Shown here in pieces: positions 44,053-52,201 of a stretch of 64,000 nt of DNA; the stretch's first letter is position 1; each line of letters starts with the position of its first letter. This DNA is from CAZBRS01 sp964494475 (lineage in GTDB: Bacteria; Myxococcota_A; UBA9042; CAZBRS01). Location: positions 41,170-105,169 of the forward strand of contig CAZBRS010000011.1 of assembly GCA_964494475.1 (NCBI GenBank), given 5' to 3'. The notes beneath the pieces are model-generated. The model made no database searches, was not told the origin of the DNA, and saw nothing but the letters and a program-made list of their open reading frames with translations. The position numbers and the translations under genes are program-made.

Positions 44053-44610
44053 ATGATGGGAGCGAACGGGAAGCTCGATCTCGGCGACATCCTCGAGGCC
44101 TACTGCCCGGCCTGCCGGCTGAACCTCGACGCGAGCGTCGCGGCGTTGCTCGCCGACGGCGCGGTCGCCAAGGTCCAGTGCCGCACCTGCGGGAACTTTC
44201 ACGAGTTCAAGGCGCCGGTGCCCGACGACGTGCGGCGCGAGCGGGGCGTGCAACGCGCCATGAACATGCGGCGCAAGCGCACCTACGTGCCCGACGCCAC
44301 GATCAAGCGGGGCGGCAAGGTCGTCGTGCAGATGGGCAACCGACCCCCCGACTCGCTCAAGTCGACGGTCGCGCCCGCCGCGACGGTCTCGCCCGAGGCG
44401 CGCAGCGAGTGGGAGAAGGTCACGGCGGGCGTCGGCTCGACGCAGGCCTCCCTCTACCGCGAACAGCGCAAGTACCGGGCCGGCGACTACCTGATCCACA
44501 AGAAGCACGGCTTCGGGTACGTCAAGGAGGTCCGCGAGATCGACGGCGCCGAGTGGGCCGTGGTCATCTTCCGCGACCTGACCGAGACGCTGCCGACGGG
44601 TCGGCCCTGA
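44053..44610 (+). CDS. Zinc-ribbon protein with CarD/KOW-like C-terminus
   Basis: A 185-residue cytoplasmic protein. The N-terminal zinc ribbon uses C18, C21 (CPAC) and C43, C46 (CRTC). Residues about 65-100 are Arg/Lys-rich (MNMRRKRTYVPDATIKRGGK), which suggests nucleic-acid contact. The last ~50 residues (YRAGDYLIHKKHGFGYVKEV, then EWAVVIFRD) resemble the small Tudor-like domain of CarD/TRCF-type proteins. It may be an RNA-polymerase- or DNA-associated factor (inference). There are two adjacent ATGs (44053, 44056). AGGAG suits the second slightly better by spacing. It has its own strong promoter. Confidence 0.7.
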   Translation: MMGANGKLDLGDILEAYCPACRLNLDASVAALLADGAVAKVQCRTCGNFHEFKAPVPDDVRRERGVQRAMNMRRKRTYVPDATIKRGGKVVVQMGNRPPDSLKSTVAPAATVSPEARSEWEKVTAGVGSTQASLYREQRKYRAGDYLIHKKHGFGYVKEVREIDGAEWAVVIFRDLTETLPTGRP

Positions 44611-44654
44611 GCCTGCGTCCAGCCGCCTCTGCTCCCATCTGATCGGAGGTCGCG

Positions 44655-45911
44655 ATGTCGAACGGGGTGTTCCTCGTCCTCGTCGGCGCGGCGCTGCTCG
44701 CGGTCGGCGTGGTGGCCGCGCGGCTCACGCGGCGGCCCAAGGCCCTCTTCCCCCTGCTCGCCCTGGGGGCCGTGGCGCTCCTCGACGGGATCGTGCTGCC
44801 CCTCGACGAGGACGCGGGCTGGCTGACCCGCTTCCCCGAGGCCCGCGCCGAGGCCGCGCGGCAGGGCAAGCCGCTCATCGTCGACGGCTGGGCGCGCTGG
44901 TGCGCCGCCTGCCTCGAGCTCGGCAAGATCACGTTCCGCGACGAGGCCGTGCAGGCCCGCTTCGAGGGGTTCGTGCGGGTCAAGCTCGACATGGACGCCC
45001 CCGAGAACCAGAAGCTCTGGGACGAGTACGGCATCCAGGGGCTGCCCTGGGTGGCCTTCTTCGGGCCCGACGGGCAATTACGCAAGGAGCACACCCTCGG
45101 GGGCTTCGAGGAGCCCCCGGAGTTCGCGGCGCGCCTCGATCGCGTGCTGGGCCGGGCCGCCAGCGCCCCCGGCTCCGAGTCGCTCGCCGAGCGTATGGCC
45201 CGGTCGGGGTTGCTGCTCACGTTGCTGTTCGTGTTCGTGGCGGGCGTCGGCGTGAGCCTCACCCCCTGCGTCTATCCGCTCATCCCTATCACCATGTCGG
45301 TCATCGGCACGCGCAAGACCTCGGGGCTCGGGCAGCGCCTCGCGCTCAGCTTCACCTTCGTGGGCGGGCTGGCGGTCATGTACACGGGGCTCGGACTGGT
45401 CGCGGGCCTGACCGGCGCCGGGCTCGGCACGGCCATGCAGAACCCGTGGGTCACGGGCGCCGTGGGGCTGCTCTTCGCGGCCATGGCGCTCTCGTACCTC
45501 GACCTGTTCACGCTGCAGCTGCCCGGCGGAGTGCAAGACCGCCTGGCGGGCGCCGGCGGCGCGGGCTTCGCGGGCGCGCTCGTGCTGGGGCTGGTCTCGG
45601 GGTTGGTGGCGGCGCCCTGCGCGGGGCCGGTCACGCTGGCCATCCTGGCCCACATCGCGAAGACGCGCGATCCCGTGCTGGGCGTGAGCCTCATGCTGGC
45701 CTTCTCCCTGGGGTTGGGGCTCATCTTCGTGATCATCGGCGCCAGCACCGAGGTGACCCGCAAGCTGCCGAAGAGCGGCGCGTGGATGGACGTGCTCAAG
45801 CTCGTCTTCGCCGTCGTGCTCTTCGCGCTGGCTTTCTATTACCTGGGCCTCGCGATCCCCGCGCTGAACGCGCCCTTCGAAGGGCTGGCGCGAACCAATC
45901 CGTTCGCCTGA
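44655..45911 (+). CDS. DsbD-like thiol reductant transporter with N-terminal thioredoxin domain
   Basis: A 418-residue inner-membrane protein. Two N-terminal helices (about 5-22, 31-48) hold a thioredoxin domain whose active site is RWCAAC (C83, C86), with cis-Pro in GLPWVAF. Then come the six-helix DsbD core (about 185-405) and its redox cysteines LTPCVYP (C205) and AAPCAGP (C322). In DsbD the thioredoxin domain follows the membrane domain. Here the order is reversed and the alpha domain (n-DsbD) is absent. The likely role is passing electrons across the membrane to periplasmic disulfide reductases, perhaps including the envelope thioredoxin-fold lipoproteins of this genome. GGAGG precedes the ATG. 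Confidence 0.85.
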   Translation: MSNGVFLVLVGAALLAVGVVAARLTRRPKALFPLLALGAVALLDGIVLPLDEDAGWLTRFPEARAEAARQGKPLIVDGWARWCAACLELGKITFRDEAVQARFEGFVRVKLDMDAPENQKLWDEYGIQGLPWVAFFGPDGQLRKEHTLGGFEEPPEFAARLDRVLGRAASAPGSESLAERMARSGLLLTLLFVFVAGVGVSLTPCVYPLIPITMSVIGTRKTSGLGQRLALSFTFVGGLAVMYTGLGLVAGLTGAGLGTAMQNPWVTGAVGLLFAAMALSYLDLFTLQLPGGVQDRLAGAGGAGFAGALVLGLVSGLVAAPCAGPVTLAILAHIAKTRDPVLGVSLMLAFSLGLGLIFVIIGASTEVTRKLPKSGAWMDVLKLVFAVVLFALAFYYLGLAIPALNAPFEGLARTNPFA

Positions 45912-45922
45912 ACCGAATTCGT

Positions 45923-45951
45923 TTGACGGTCCGAGACTGTTTCTCTATCAT
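45923..45951 (+). promoter_or_regulatory. Promoter of the yceD-rpmF-rib operon
   Basis: TTGACG (45923-45928) and TATCAT (45946-45951) with a 17-bp spacer, 26 bp before the yceD ATG. The genes downstream to nusB are closely spaced, so it may drive a long transcript. Confidence 0.65.
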
Positions 45952-45976
45952 TACATGCCCTTTGTGAAGGCCGAAA

Positions 45977-46519
45977 ATGGATTTCGTCCTCTCGCTCGAA
46001 CGCATCCCGGAAAGCGGGCTCGACCTCACCGAGGCCGTGTCGTTCGACGAGGTGCGCGAGCTGCTCCCGGAGCAGTGGACGGGGCTCGAGGCGCCGCTCG
46101 ACCTCACGCTCCGCATCGAGCACCACGGTGAGGCGGTCTCCCTGGTGGGACATCTCCGCGGCCGCCTGCTGGGCCTGTGCTCCCGCTGCGCGGCCGATGT
46201 CTCGCACGCGATCGACGAGCGCTTCGCGGCGCTCTTCACGGCCGAGGACGACAACGACGTCAAGCTGGGCGACGGCTTCTCGGGGGCCGCGGTGGGTGCT
46301 CACGAGTGGTACCCCCTCCGGGGCGGAGCGCTCGACCTGTCCGAGCCGTTCCGCGACGCCCTGGCCCTCGGCGTACCCGATTATCCGCGCTGTCCCGAGG
46401 GGCACTGCGATCCAGTGGTCGAGCGCTTCCTCGTGCAGGACGAGGACGAGCGCAAGAAAGAAGTGGACCCGCGCCTCGCCAAGCTCATCGAGCTGCGCGA
46501 GCGCATGAAGGACTCGTGA
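45977..46519 (+). CDS. yceD: YceD/DUF177 family protein
   Basis: A 180-residue protein of the DUF177 family. It shows the characteristic GLCSRCAADVSHAID segment and a C-terminal Cys pair region (YPRCPEGHCDPVVE). The family nearly always sits directly upstream of rpmF, as here (18 bp), and is linked to 23S rRNA accumulation in bacteria and plants. The C-terminal tail is basic and helical (RLAKLIELRERMK). Confidence 0.88.
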   Translation: MDFVLSLERIPESGLDLTEAVSFDEVRELLPEQWTGLEAPLDLTLRIEHHGEAVSLVGHLRGRLLGLCSRCAADVSHAIDERFAALFTAEDDNDVKLGDGFSGAAVGAHEWYPLRGGALDLSEPFRDALALGVPDYPRCPEGHCDPVVERFLVQDEDERKKEVDPRLAKLIELRERMKDS

Positions 46520-46537
46520 GCGAGGAAGGGGAGAGCC

Positions 46538-46723
46538 ATGCCCGTACCGAAGAGACGACATTCGAAGGCCCGGCGCGACAAGCGGCGCTCGTCGACGGAG
46601 TTCCTCACGCCCGCCAACCTGGCGTCGTGCTCGCGCTGCGGTGAGCCCAAGCTGCCGCACCGCGTGTGCCCGTCCTGCGGGTACTACAAGAACCGCGAAG
46701 TCGTGTTCATGAAGCAAGATTGA
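46538..46723 (+). CDS. rpmF: 50S ribosomal protein L32
   Basis: A 61-residue L32 of the zinc-binding type, with C31, C34, C44 and C47 forming the zinc ribbon (CSRCGEPKLPHRVCPSC). The N-terminus MPVPKRRHSKARRDKRRS is typical. It has GGGGAGAG before the ATG. The yceD-rpmF pair is conserved, but the plsX/fab genes that often follow are replaced here by rpiB. Confidence 0.97.
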   Translation: MPVPKRRHSKARRDKRRSSTEFLTPANLASCSRCGEPKLPHRVCPSCGYYKNREVVFMKQD

Positions 46724-46734
46724 GGGGGCGACGC

Positions 46735-47193
46735 GTGACGACCATCCTGGTCGGCTCGGACCACGCCGGCTTCGATCTCAAAGAGTCGCTGAAGCGTCAC
46801 CTGGAGGCCGCCGGCCACCGGGTGATCGACAAGGGACCGCCGTCCACCGCTTCGGTCGACTACCCCGACTTCGCCGCAGCGGTCGGCTGCGCTCTCGTCG
46901 CCGGTGAAGGCGAGCGCGCCGTCCTGATCTGCGGCACCGGCATCGGCATGTCCATCGCGGCCAACAAGGTGCGCGGGGTGCGCGCGGCCCTGGTGCACGA
47001 CCCCTTGACGGCCCGCCTGGCCCGTGAGCACAACGACGCCAACGTCCTCTGCCTGGGCGCGCGGCTGCTGGCGGCGGCCTACGCCGAGGTGCTGGTCGAC
47101 ACGTGGCTCTCGTCCGCCTTCGAGCCCCGGCATCAACGCCGCCTCGACCTGATCGCCGGCCTCGAGCGCGACGACCGGGCGGGCTGCCGATGA
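46735..47193 (+). CDS. rpiB: Ribose 5-phosphate isomerase B (RpiB/LacAB family)
   Basis: A 152-residue cytoplasmic isomerase interconverting ribulose 5-phosphate and ribose 5-phosphate. The start is GTG, with TGAGGGGG upstream. Active-site features are D9-H10 in VGSDHAGF, catalytic Cys66 in LICGTGIGMSIAAN, and the phosphate/hydroxyl loop HDPLTARLAREHNDAN. Its stop overlaps the nrdR start by ATGA, so the two are translationally coupled. It supplies or recycles ribulose 5-phosphate, a riboflavin precursor, next to rib genes. Confidence 0.93.
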   Translation: MTTILVGSDHAGFDLKESLKRHLEAAGHRVIDKGPPSTASVDYPDFAAAVGCALVAGEGERAVLICGTGIGMSIAANKVRGVRAALVHDPLTARLAREHNDANVLCLGARLLAAAYAEVLVDTWLSSAFEPRHQRRLDLIAGLERDDRAGCR

Positions 47194-47672
47194 AGTGTCC
47201 CTTCTGCGGCTTCGAGGACACGCGGGTCATCAACTCGCGGCCCGACCGCGAAGGGAACACCATCCGTCGTCGCCGCGAGTGCGACGAGTGCCACCAGCGC
47301 TTCACCACCTACGAGACCCGCGAAGAGGTCACTCCGTTCGTCGTGAAGAAGGACGGGCAGACGCGCGAGCTCTTCGATCGCAACAAGCTCATCCGCTCGG
47401 TGCAGACGGCCAGCAGCAAGCGACCGGTCTCGCAGGAGGCCATCCTGGCCTTCGTGGCCGATCTCGAGGTCTCGCTGCAGGACCAGTTCCGGCGCGAGAT
47501 CCCCACGCGCGAGCTCGGCGACCGCGTGATGCAGTTCCTGAAGGGCCAGGACCACGTGGCCTACGTGCGCTTCGCCTCGGTCTACCGCGACTTCCGCGAC
47601 GTGGGCGAGTTCGTGCAGGCCGTCACGCGTCTCCAGACCGACGAGGGCGGTGAGCCCCCCTCCGAGACATGA
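47190..47672 (+). CDS. nrdR: Transcriptional repressor NrdR
   Basis: A 160-residue regulator of ribonucleotide reductase genes. The N-terminal zinc ribbon is MKCPFCG with C31xxC34 (CDECHQRF), followed by an ATP-cone domain that senses ATP/dATP (PFVVKKDGQTRELFDRNKL to YVRFASVYRDF). NrdR represses nrd operons through NrdR boxes when dATP is high. No nrd gene lies in this window. Its start overlaps rpiB and its stop overlaps ribD (ATGA both times). Confidence 0.96.
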   Translation: MKCPFCGFEDTRVINSRPDREGNTIRRRRECDECHQRFTTYETREEVTPFVVKKDGQTRELFDRNKLIRSVQTASSKRPVSQEAILAFVADLEVSLQDQFRREIPTRELGDRVMQFLKGQDHVAYVRFASVYRDFRDVGEFVQAVTRLQTDEGGEPPSET

Positions 47673-48811
47673 TCTCCGAACGCGAGGGCATGCTGCGTGC
47701 GCTCGCCCTGGCGCGCCGGGGCGGAGCCGACGTGCACCCGAACCCGCGCGTGGGGTGCGTGCTGCTCCGTGACGGCCGCGTGGTCGGCGAGGGCTGGCAC
47801 CGACGCTTCGGCGGACCGCACGCCGAGGTCGAGGCCCTGGCCCGCGCCGGGGCGTCGGCGCGGGGCGCCACGGCCCTGGTCACCCTCGAGCCCTGCAGCC
47901 ACCACGGCAAGACCCCGCCCTGCGCCGACGCGCTGATCGCGGCCGGCGTGCGGCGGGTCGTGGCCGCCCTCGAGGACCCCAACCCGCGCGTGGCGGGCCG
48001 GGGGCTCCGCCGCCTGGCCGAGGCCGGGCTCGACGTCGAGGTCGGCCTGCTGGCCGACGAGGCGCGCGCGCAGAATCGCCCGTTCCTGCGCTTCATGACG
48101 ACCGGGTTGCCCTTCGTCACCGCCAAGATCGCGGCCACGCTCGACGGCAAGGTCGCCGACCACCGGGGCGCCAGCCGCTGGATCACGGGCCCCGAAGCTC
48201 GGCGCGAGGGGCATCGCCTGCGGCGCGAGCACCGCGCGGTCGTGACAGGCATCGGCACGGTGCTGGCCGACGACCCGGCGCTCACGGTCCGCGACGTGCC
48301 GCGGGGCTGGCGAGATCCGGCGCGCGTGGTGCTCGACACGCACCTGCGGCTGCCCCGCGAAGCCCTCCTCGTCCGCACGGCCCGCGACGTGCCGACCCTC
48401 GTGTTGTGCGGTCCCGACGCTCGGCCCGGGAGCGCGCGGGCGCTCGGCGACCTGGGCGTCGAGGTCCTGTCCGCTCCCCTGGGCGCCGACGGCCGCGTAT
48501 CCCTCGCGGCGGCGCTCCGCGTCCTGGCGGCGCGCGAACTGTCGCCCCTGTTGCTCGAAGCGGGCGGGGTCCTGACGTCGGCCTTCTTCTCGGCCGGCCT
48601 GGTCGATGACGTGGCGTGGTTCGTGGCCCCGACGGTGCTGGCTTGCCACGCTGCGCAGCCGGCGCTGGACCTGGCCGGCCCGCGCGATCTGGCGGCGCGG
48701 CTGCACCTCGTCGAAACGTCGATGCGCCGGGTCGGGACCGATTGGCTGCTCAGGGCCCACGTCGCGCGCGAATCAGCACCGGACGCGGCTTCGAGCGCAA
48801 ACGCGCGTTGA
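47669..48811 (+). CDS. ribD: Bifunctional deaminase/reductase RibD
   Basis: A 380-residue enzyme for the second and third steps of riboflavin synthesis. The N-terminal cytidine-deaminase-like domain binds zinc through H51 (PHAEVEAL, E53 proton shuttle) and C76, C85 (LEPCSHHGKTPPC). The C-terminal domain (about 150-370) is a dihydrofolate-reductase-like reductase (VTAKIAATLDGKVADHRGAS, LLEAGGVLTSAFF). Its ATG overlaps the nrdR stop. It ends 32 bp before ribE. Confidence 0.95.
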   Translation: MISEREGMLRALALARRGGADVHPNPRVGCVLLRDGRVVGEGWHRRFGGPHAEVEALARAGASARGATALVTLEPCSHHGKTPPCADALIAAGVRRVVAALEDPNPRVAGRGLRRLAEAGLDVEVGLLADEARAQNRPFLRFMTTGLPFVTAKIAATLDGKVADHRGASRWITGPEARREGHRLRREHRAVVTGIGTVLADDPALTVRDVPRGWRDPARVVLDTHLRLPREALLVRTARDVPTLVLCGPDARPGSARALGDLGVEVLSAPLGADGRVSLAAALRVLAARELSPLLLEAGGVLTSAFFSAGLVDDVAWFVAPTVLACHAAQPALDLAGPRDLAARLHLVETSMRRVGTDWLLRAHVARESAPDAASSANAR

Positions 48812-48836
48812 CTTCGCGGCCTCGAAATGGTGGAAT
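48808..48836 (+). promoter_or_regulatory. Weak candidate promoter before ribE
   Basis: TTGACT (48808-48813) and TGGAAT (48831-48836) are 17 bp apart, starting at the last codons of ribD. Initiation would fall at about the ribE ATG (48844), giving a nearly leaderless message. The -10 is poor, and I see no FMN riboswitch here. Confidence 0.25.
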
Positions 48837-48843
48837 GCGGCGC

Positions 48844-49479
48844 ATGTTCACTGGAATCGTCCAGACGACGGGCGAGCTCCGCTCGTTGAGGGTCCGACCC
48901 GATGACGCCGTGCTCGACGTGGCGCCCTCCACGCCCTTCGAGCACGTGGTCCTGGGCGAGAGCATCGCGCTCAACGGGGTCTGCCTGACGGTCGTCGGCG
49001 GTGACGGGCGCGGCTTCCAGGCCGAGGCCAGCCGCGAGACTCTCTCGCGCACGACGCTAGGGCGGCTCCGGGTGGGCGCCTTCGTGAACCTCGAGCGAGC
49101 CCTGCAGCTCAGCGACCGCCTGGGGGGGCATCTGGTGCAGGGCCACGTCGACCAGGTCATCCACCTGCGGGCCGTCACGCGCGCCGGCGAACACTACGAG
49201 TTGGCGTTCGAGAAGCCGGAGGCGGCAGCCCCGCTGTTGGTCGAGAAGGGCTCGGTGGCGCTCGACGGCGTCAGCCTCACGGTGGCGCGCGAACTGGCCG
49301 ACGTGTTCACCGTGGCCATGCTGCGCTTCACGTGGGAGTCCACCGCGTTCCAGCGATATCGCGTGGGCCAGGCCGTCAACGCCGAGTGGGATCTGATCGG
49401 CAAGTACGTCGCGAAGCAATTGGGCGCGCGGCAGGGGGGCGTCGACGAGGCGTTCCTGAAGCGTCACGGGTTCGCGTGA
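48844..49479 (+). CDS. ribE: Riboflavin synthase alpha chain
   Basis: A 211-residue enzyme that dismutates two 6,7-dimethyl-8-ribityllumazines into riboflavin. The exact N-terminus MFTGIVQTTG fixes the start. Two lumazine-binding barrels are visible: residues 1-~97 with ALNGVCLTVV, and ~98-195 with GHLVQGHVDQV and ALDGVSLTVA. The C-terminal helix ends in an Arg/His-rich tail. The lipoprotein gene follows after 11 bp, where ribBA is often found in this cluster. Confidence 0.95.
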   Translation: MFTGIVQTTGELRSLRVRPDDAVLDVAPSTPFEHVVLGESIALNGVCLTVVGGDGRGFQAEASRETLSRTTLGRLRVGAFVNLERALQLSDRLGGHLVQGHVDQVIHLRAVTRAGEHYELAFEKPEAAAPLLVEKGSVALDGVSLTVARELADVFTVAMLRFTWESTAFQRYRVGQAVNAEWDLIGKYVAKQLGARQGGVDEAFLKRHGFA

Positions 49480-49490
49480 GGGGAGTTCGG

Positions 49491-51206
49491 ATGAGGCGTC
49501 TGCTCCTGGGCCTGATCTGTCTGGCGGCGATGGCGTGCGGCGGCGCGGGCGGGGGCTCCGACGCGGTCGAAGGCGACAGCCTCGAGCCCATCGAGCACGA
49601 GGTCCCGCCCCAGGTGTCGCGGCTCGACGCGCTCTCCCCGGCCGAGTTCGAGGCCCTGGCGGGTGAGCAGGCTCCGCTCGGGCAGGCCCTGCAACGCGCT
49701 CGCGGCCTGGCCGGCGCCAACGCGCTCGTCACGTACGCGGGCGTGCTCGAGGACGAGCTCTCGAATCGCGTGACCTTCGCCGAGGTCACGGGTACGGCGG
49801 GCCTGGCCGCGGTGGCCTGGGCGTGCGCGGGCGCGGACTGCCGGGCGCTGGTCGCCGGTCCCTCTCCCCAGAAGGAACCCGCGTTCACCGATCCCGCCGG
49901 TGCTCCCGTCGAGGCGCCCGCTCTCGCGGCGCCCGCGCTGCAGATGATCCTGCCCGGCAAGAGCTTCGACGATCCCGCCAGCGTGCAGACGGGCGCCTTG
50001 CAGGGCGACGACTTCCCGGTGGTCGACGTCACGGCGGCCCGCTTCGTCCTCGCCAGCGCCTGGGGCGCGGCCTTCGATCTCGACCTGGCGCCCTTGCGGC
50101 AGGCCGCCGAGGCCTCCGGGCGGTTCGACGAGGTCGAGTTCTACCCCTACGTCGCGTCGGCCACCCTCGATCGCCTCCTGTCCGAACTGAAGGAGGGCGA
50201 CGTGCTCGTGTGGGTGGGCGCGGGCGTGTCCATGCGGGCCACCAGCCAGGGTCAGACCAAGACGGTGGGCCTGACCGCGGCGCGCGCCGTCTTCGGTGAC
50301 GAGGTCGTGCACGTGGGGCGCGTTCGGCAACTGCTCGACGGCAACCCCTTCCGCGATCTGGCGCTGCCCTCCCTGGTGGTGCTGGCCGGGGGCCGAACCT
50401 GGGGTGACGGAGCGTGGGATCCCCTGACCGACGACGATCAGGTCTCGCCCGATTCGTTCGTCCGCAACCTGCAGGTCGGCGAGCACGCCGTCGTGGCGGT
50501 CGCCGGCGATCTCGACGCGCGCGCGCTCGAAGACAGCCTCGGGGCGCTCTTCGGAGGGCTCTTCGCGGGGCAGCGGCTCGACCAGGCGATCGCCGGCGCG
50601 AGCCAGCGGCTGCAGCGCCGGGGCTTCGAGGCCGCCTGGAAGAGCCTGCCCGAGGCCTCTGGCCTGACGCTGCGGGCCCCGGTCGGCGACTATTGGGCGG
50701 CCACGCCCCTGAAGAAGACGCCCTCGTTCGCCGAGCTCAACCTGCGCGTGGCCCTCAACTATACGTGCCTCGCCGAGGGCAGCGGGGTGCCCTACACGCC
50801 CGACGCCCTCGAGGACATGGTCCAGAACCTCTATGTTCGTGAAATCACAGCGTTCAATGGCCCTGTCTTCACGAAGGACTGGACGTACGAGTCCAAGGGC
50901 GAGAACGTCAACGTGCAGGGGCGGCTCGGCGCGCTCGAGAAGGACGCCCGTTTCCTGATCGCGGTGCGCGGCGACCTGAGCGACCGCATGGTCGACGCGC
51001 AGCTCTACGGGCTGGCCCGGGTGCTCGAGGTGGCGAGCGGCGAGAACGACAAGGGCAGTTACCTCGAGGTGCGGTTCACGGGCAACGTGAGCGCCAGCAC
51101 GTTCGCGTTCTCCAACGGCGAGACGTGTCGTCTGAACGCCAGCGACACGACCTCGGAGGCCATGAGTCTCAACTCGGAACCCAGCTGGCTTCGGCTCTAC
51201 CGCTGA
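49491..51206 (+). CDS. Lipoprotein with degenerate caspase/CHAT-like fold (unrecognised)
   Basis: A 571-residue lipoprotein (lipobox ICLAAMACGG, GGGAG before the ATG). The middle (about 195-380) runs ASATLDRLLSELKEGDVLVW, VGAGVSM, then DLALPSLVVLAGGRTWGDG. This is the order found around the His and Cys of caspase/CHAT-type proteases (GHG then LAGC), but both catalytic residues appear replaced (Ala and Gly). If the fold is right it is inactive as a protease. The C-terminal ~170 residues (LNYTCLAEGSGVPYTPDAL onward) are beta-rich and unassigned. It sits between ribE and ribH on the same strand, with 11 and 25 bp gaps. Function unknown. Confidence 0.7.
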   Translation: MRRLLLGLICLAAMACGGAGGGSDAVEGDSLEPIEHEVPPQVSRLDALSPAEFEALAGEQAPLGQALQRARGLAGANALVTYAGVLEDELSNRVTFAEVTGTAGLAAVAWACAGADCRALVAGPSPQKEPAFTDPAGAPVEAPALAAPALQMILPGKSFDDPASVQTGALQGDDFPVVDVTAARFVLASAWGAAFDLDLAPLRQAAEASGRFDEVEFYPYVASATLDRLLSELKEGDVLVWVGAGVSMRATSQGQTKTVGLTAARAVFGDEVVHVGRVRQLLDGNPFRDLALPSLVVLAGGRTWGDGAWDPLTDDDQVSPDSFVRNLQVGEHAVVAVAGDLDARALEDSLGALFGGLFAGQRLDQAIAGASQRLQRRGFEAAWKSLPEASGLTLRAPVGDYWAATPLKKTPSFAELNLRVALNYTCLAEGSGVPYTPDALEDMVQNLYVREITAFNGPVFTKDWTYESKGENVNVQGRLGALEKDARFLIAVRGDLSDRMVDAQLYGLARVLEVASGENDKGSYLEVRFTGNVSASTFAFSNGETCRLNASDTTSEAMSLNSEPSWLRLYR

Positions 51207-51231
51207 GCCGGCGGAGGAAAGGGAGGCGACC

Positions 51232-51696
51232 TTGAAGATCTACGAAGGGCAGCTGTCGGGAAACGGGCTGCGCGTGGGCATCGTGGTGAGCCGCTTCAAC
51301 CACTTCATCACCGAGCGCCTGCTCGAGGGCGCCCTCGACGCGTTGAAGCGCCACGGCGTCGCGGATCAGGACATCACGGTCTACCGCGTGCCCGGCAGCT
51401 TCGAGATCCCGCTGGTGGCCAAGAAGGTGGCCGAGGCGCGCAAGGTGAACGGCGTCCTCTGCCTCGGCGCCCTCATCCGTGGTTCGACGCCCCACTTCGA
51501 CTTCATCGCCTCCGAGGTGACCAAGGGCATCGCGGGCATCTCGCTCGACCTCGGCCTGCCCATGTCCTTCGGGGTGCTGACCACCGATACCATCGAGCAG
51601 GCCATCGAACGCGCCGGCACCAAGGCCGGCAACAAGGGTTGGGAGGCCGCGCTCAGCCTCCTCGAGGTCATCAACCTCTTCCAGACCGTCGACTGA
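51232..51696 (+). CDS. ribH: 6,7-dimethyl-8-ribityllumazine synthase
   Basis: A 154-residue enzyme that condenses the aminopyrimidine with dihydroxybutanone phosphate; it usually forms large icosahedral or pentameric assemblies. Motifs: VVSRFNHFITERLLEGA, VPGSFEIPL and GALIRGSTPHFDFI (catalytic His), then FGVLTTDTIEQA. It starts with a rare TTG (51232) that has GGGAGG 6 bases upstream; no ATG fits. NusB follows after 7 bp. Confidence 0.95.
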   Translation: MKIYEGQLSGNGLRVGIVVSRFNHFITERLLEGALDALKRHGVADQDITVYRVPGSFEIPLVAKKVAEARKVNGVLCLGALIRGSTPHFDFIASEVTKGIAGISLDLGLPMSFGVLTTDTIEQAIERAGTKAGNKGWEAALSLLEVINLFQTVD

Positions 51697-51703
51697 GCCG
51701 CGC

Positions 51704-52201
51704 ATGGGAGCCAGACGCAAAGGGCGCGAGGCGGCGCTGAAGGCGCTCTACAGCCTCGAATTCCTGAAGGGCTCCGACGTCGAGCGGGGCGAGGCGCTCG
51801 AGCACGTATGGGGCTCGATGCTAGAGCTGCCCGACGAGACCCGGGGCTTCGCCGAGGCGCTGGTCGAGGGCGTGCTGGGGGCCTGGGCCGAGGTCAACAC
51901 CTCCATGTCCGAGACCTCGCGACGCTGGAAGATCGAGCGCATGGCGCTGATCGACCGCAACATCCTGCGGCTCGCCACTTACGAGATCCGTTACCGCACC
52001 GACATCCCCGTCAAGGTCTCGATCAACGAGGCCATCGAGATCGCCAAGAAGTTCGGCAGCCTCGAGTCGCCCGCCTTCGTGAACGGCATCCTCGACCGCA
52101 TCGCCGAGACCTCGGGGCGGCTGCGGGGCGACGACGCTGCCGTCGACGAGCTCGACGACGACGATCCCGACGAGGTCGACGAGAGAGAGGGCGGGGGATG
52201 A
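51704..52201 (+). CDS. nusB: Transcription antitermination factor NusB
   Basis: A 165-residue all-helical RNA-binding protein that, with NusE (S10), binds boxA of rRNA leaders. Recognisable motifs are GARRKGREAALKALYSLEF, then RMALIDRNILRLATYEIRY and VSINEAIEIAKKFGS. A non-conserved acidic tail (AVDELDDDDPDEVDE) extends the usual ~140-residue length. Its stop overlaps the next start by ATGA. Confidence 0.95.
   Translation: MGARRKGREAALKALYSLEFLKGSDVERGEALEHVWGSMLELPDETRGFAEALVEGVLGAWAEVNTSMSETSRRWKIERMALIDRNILRLATYEIRYRTDIPVKVSINEAIEIAKKFGSLESPAFVNGILDRIAETSGRLRGDDAAVDELDDDDPDEVDEREGGG

Noticed and set aside
48700..48843. FMN riboswitch ahead of ribD/ribE
   Set aside because: The genes are separated by too little non-coding DNA and I saw no conserved RFN-element sequence.
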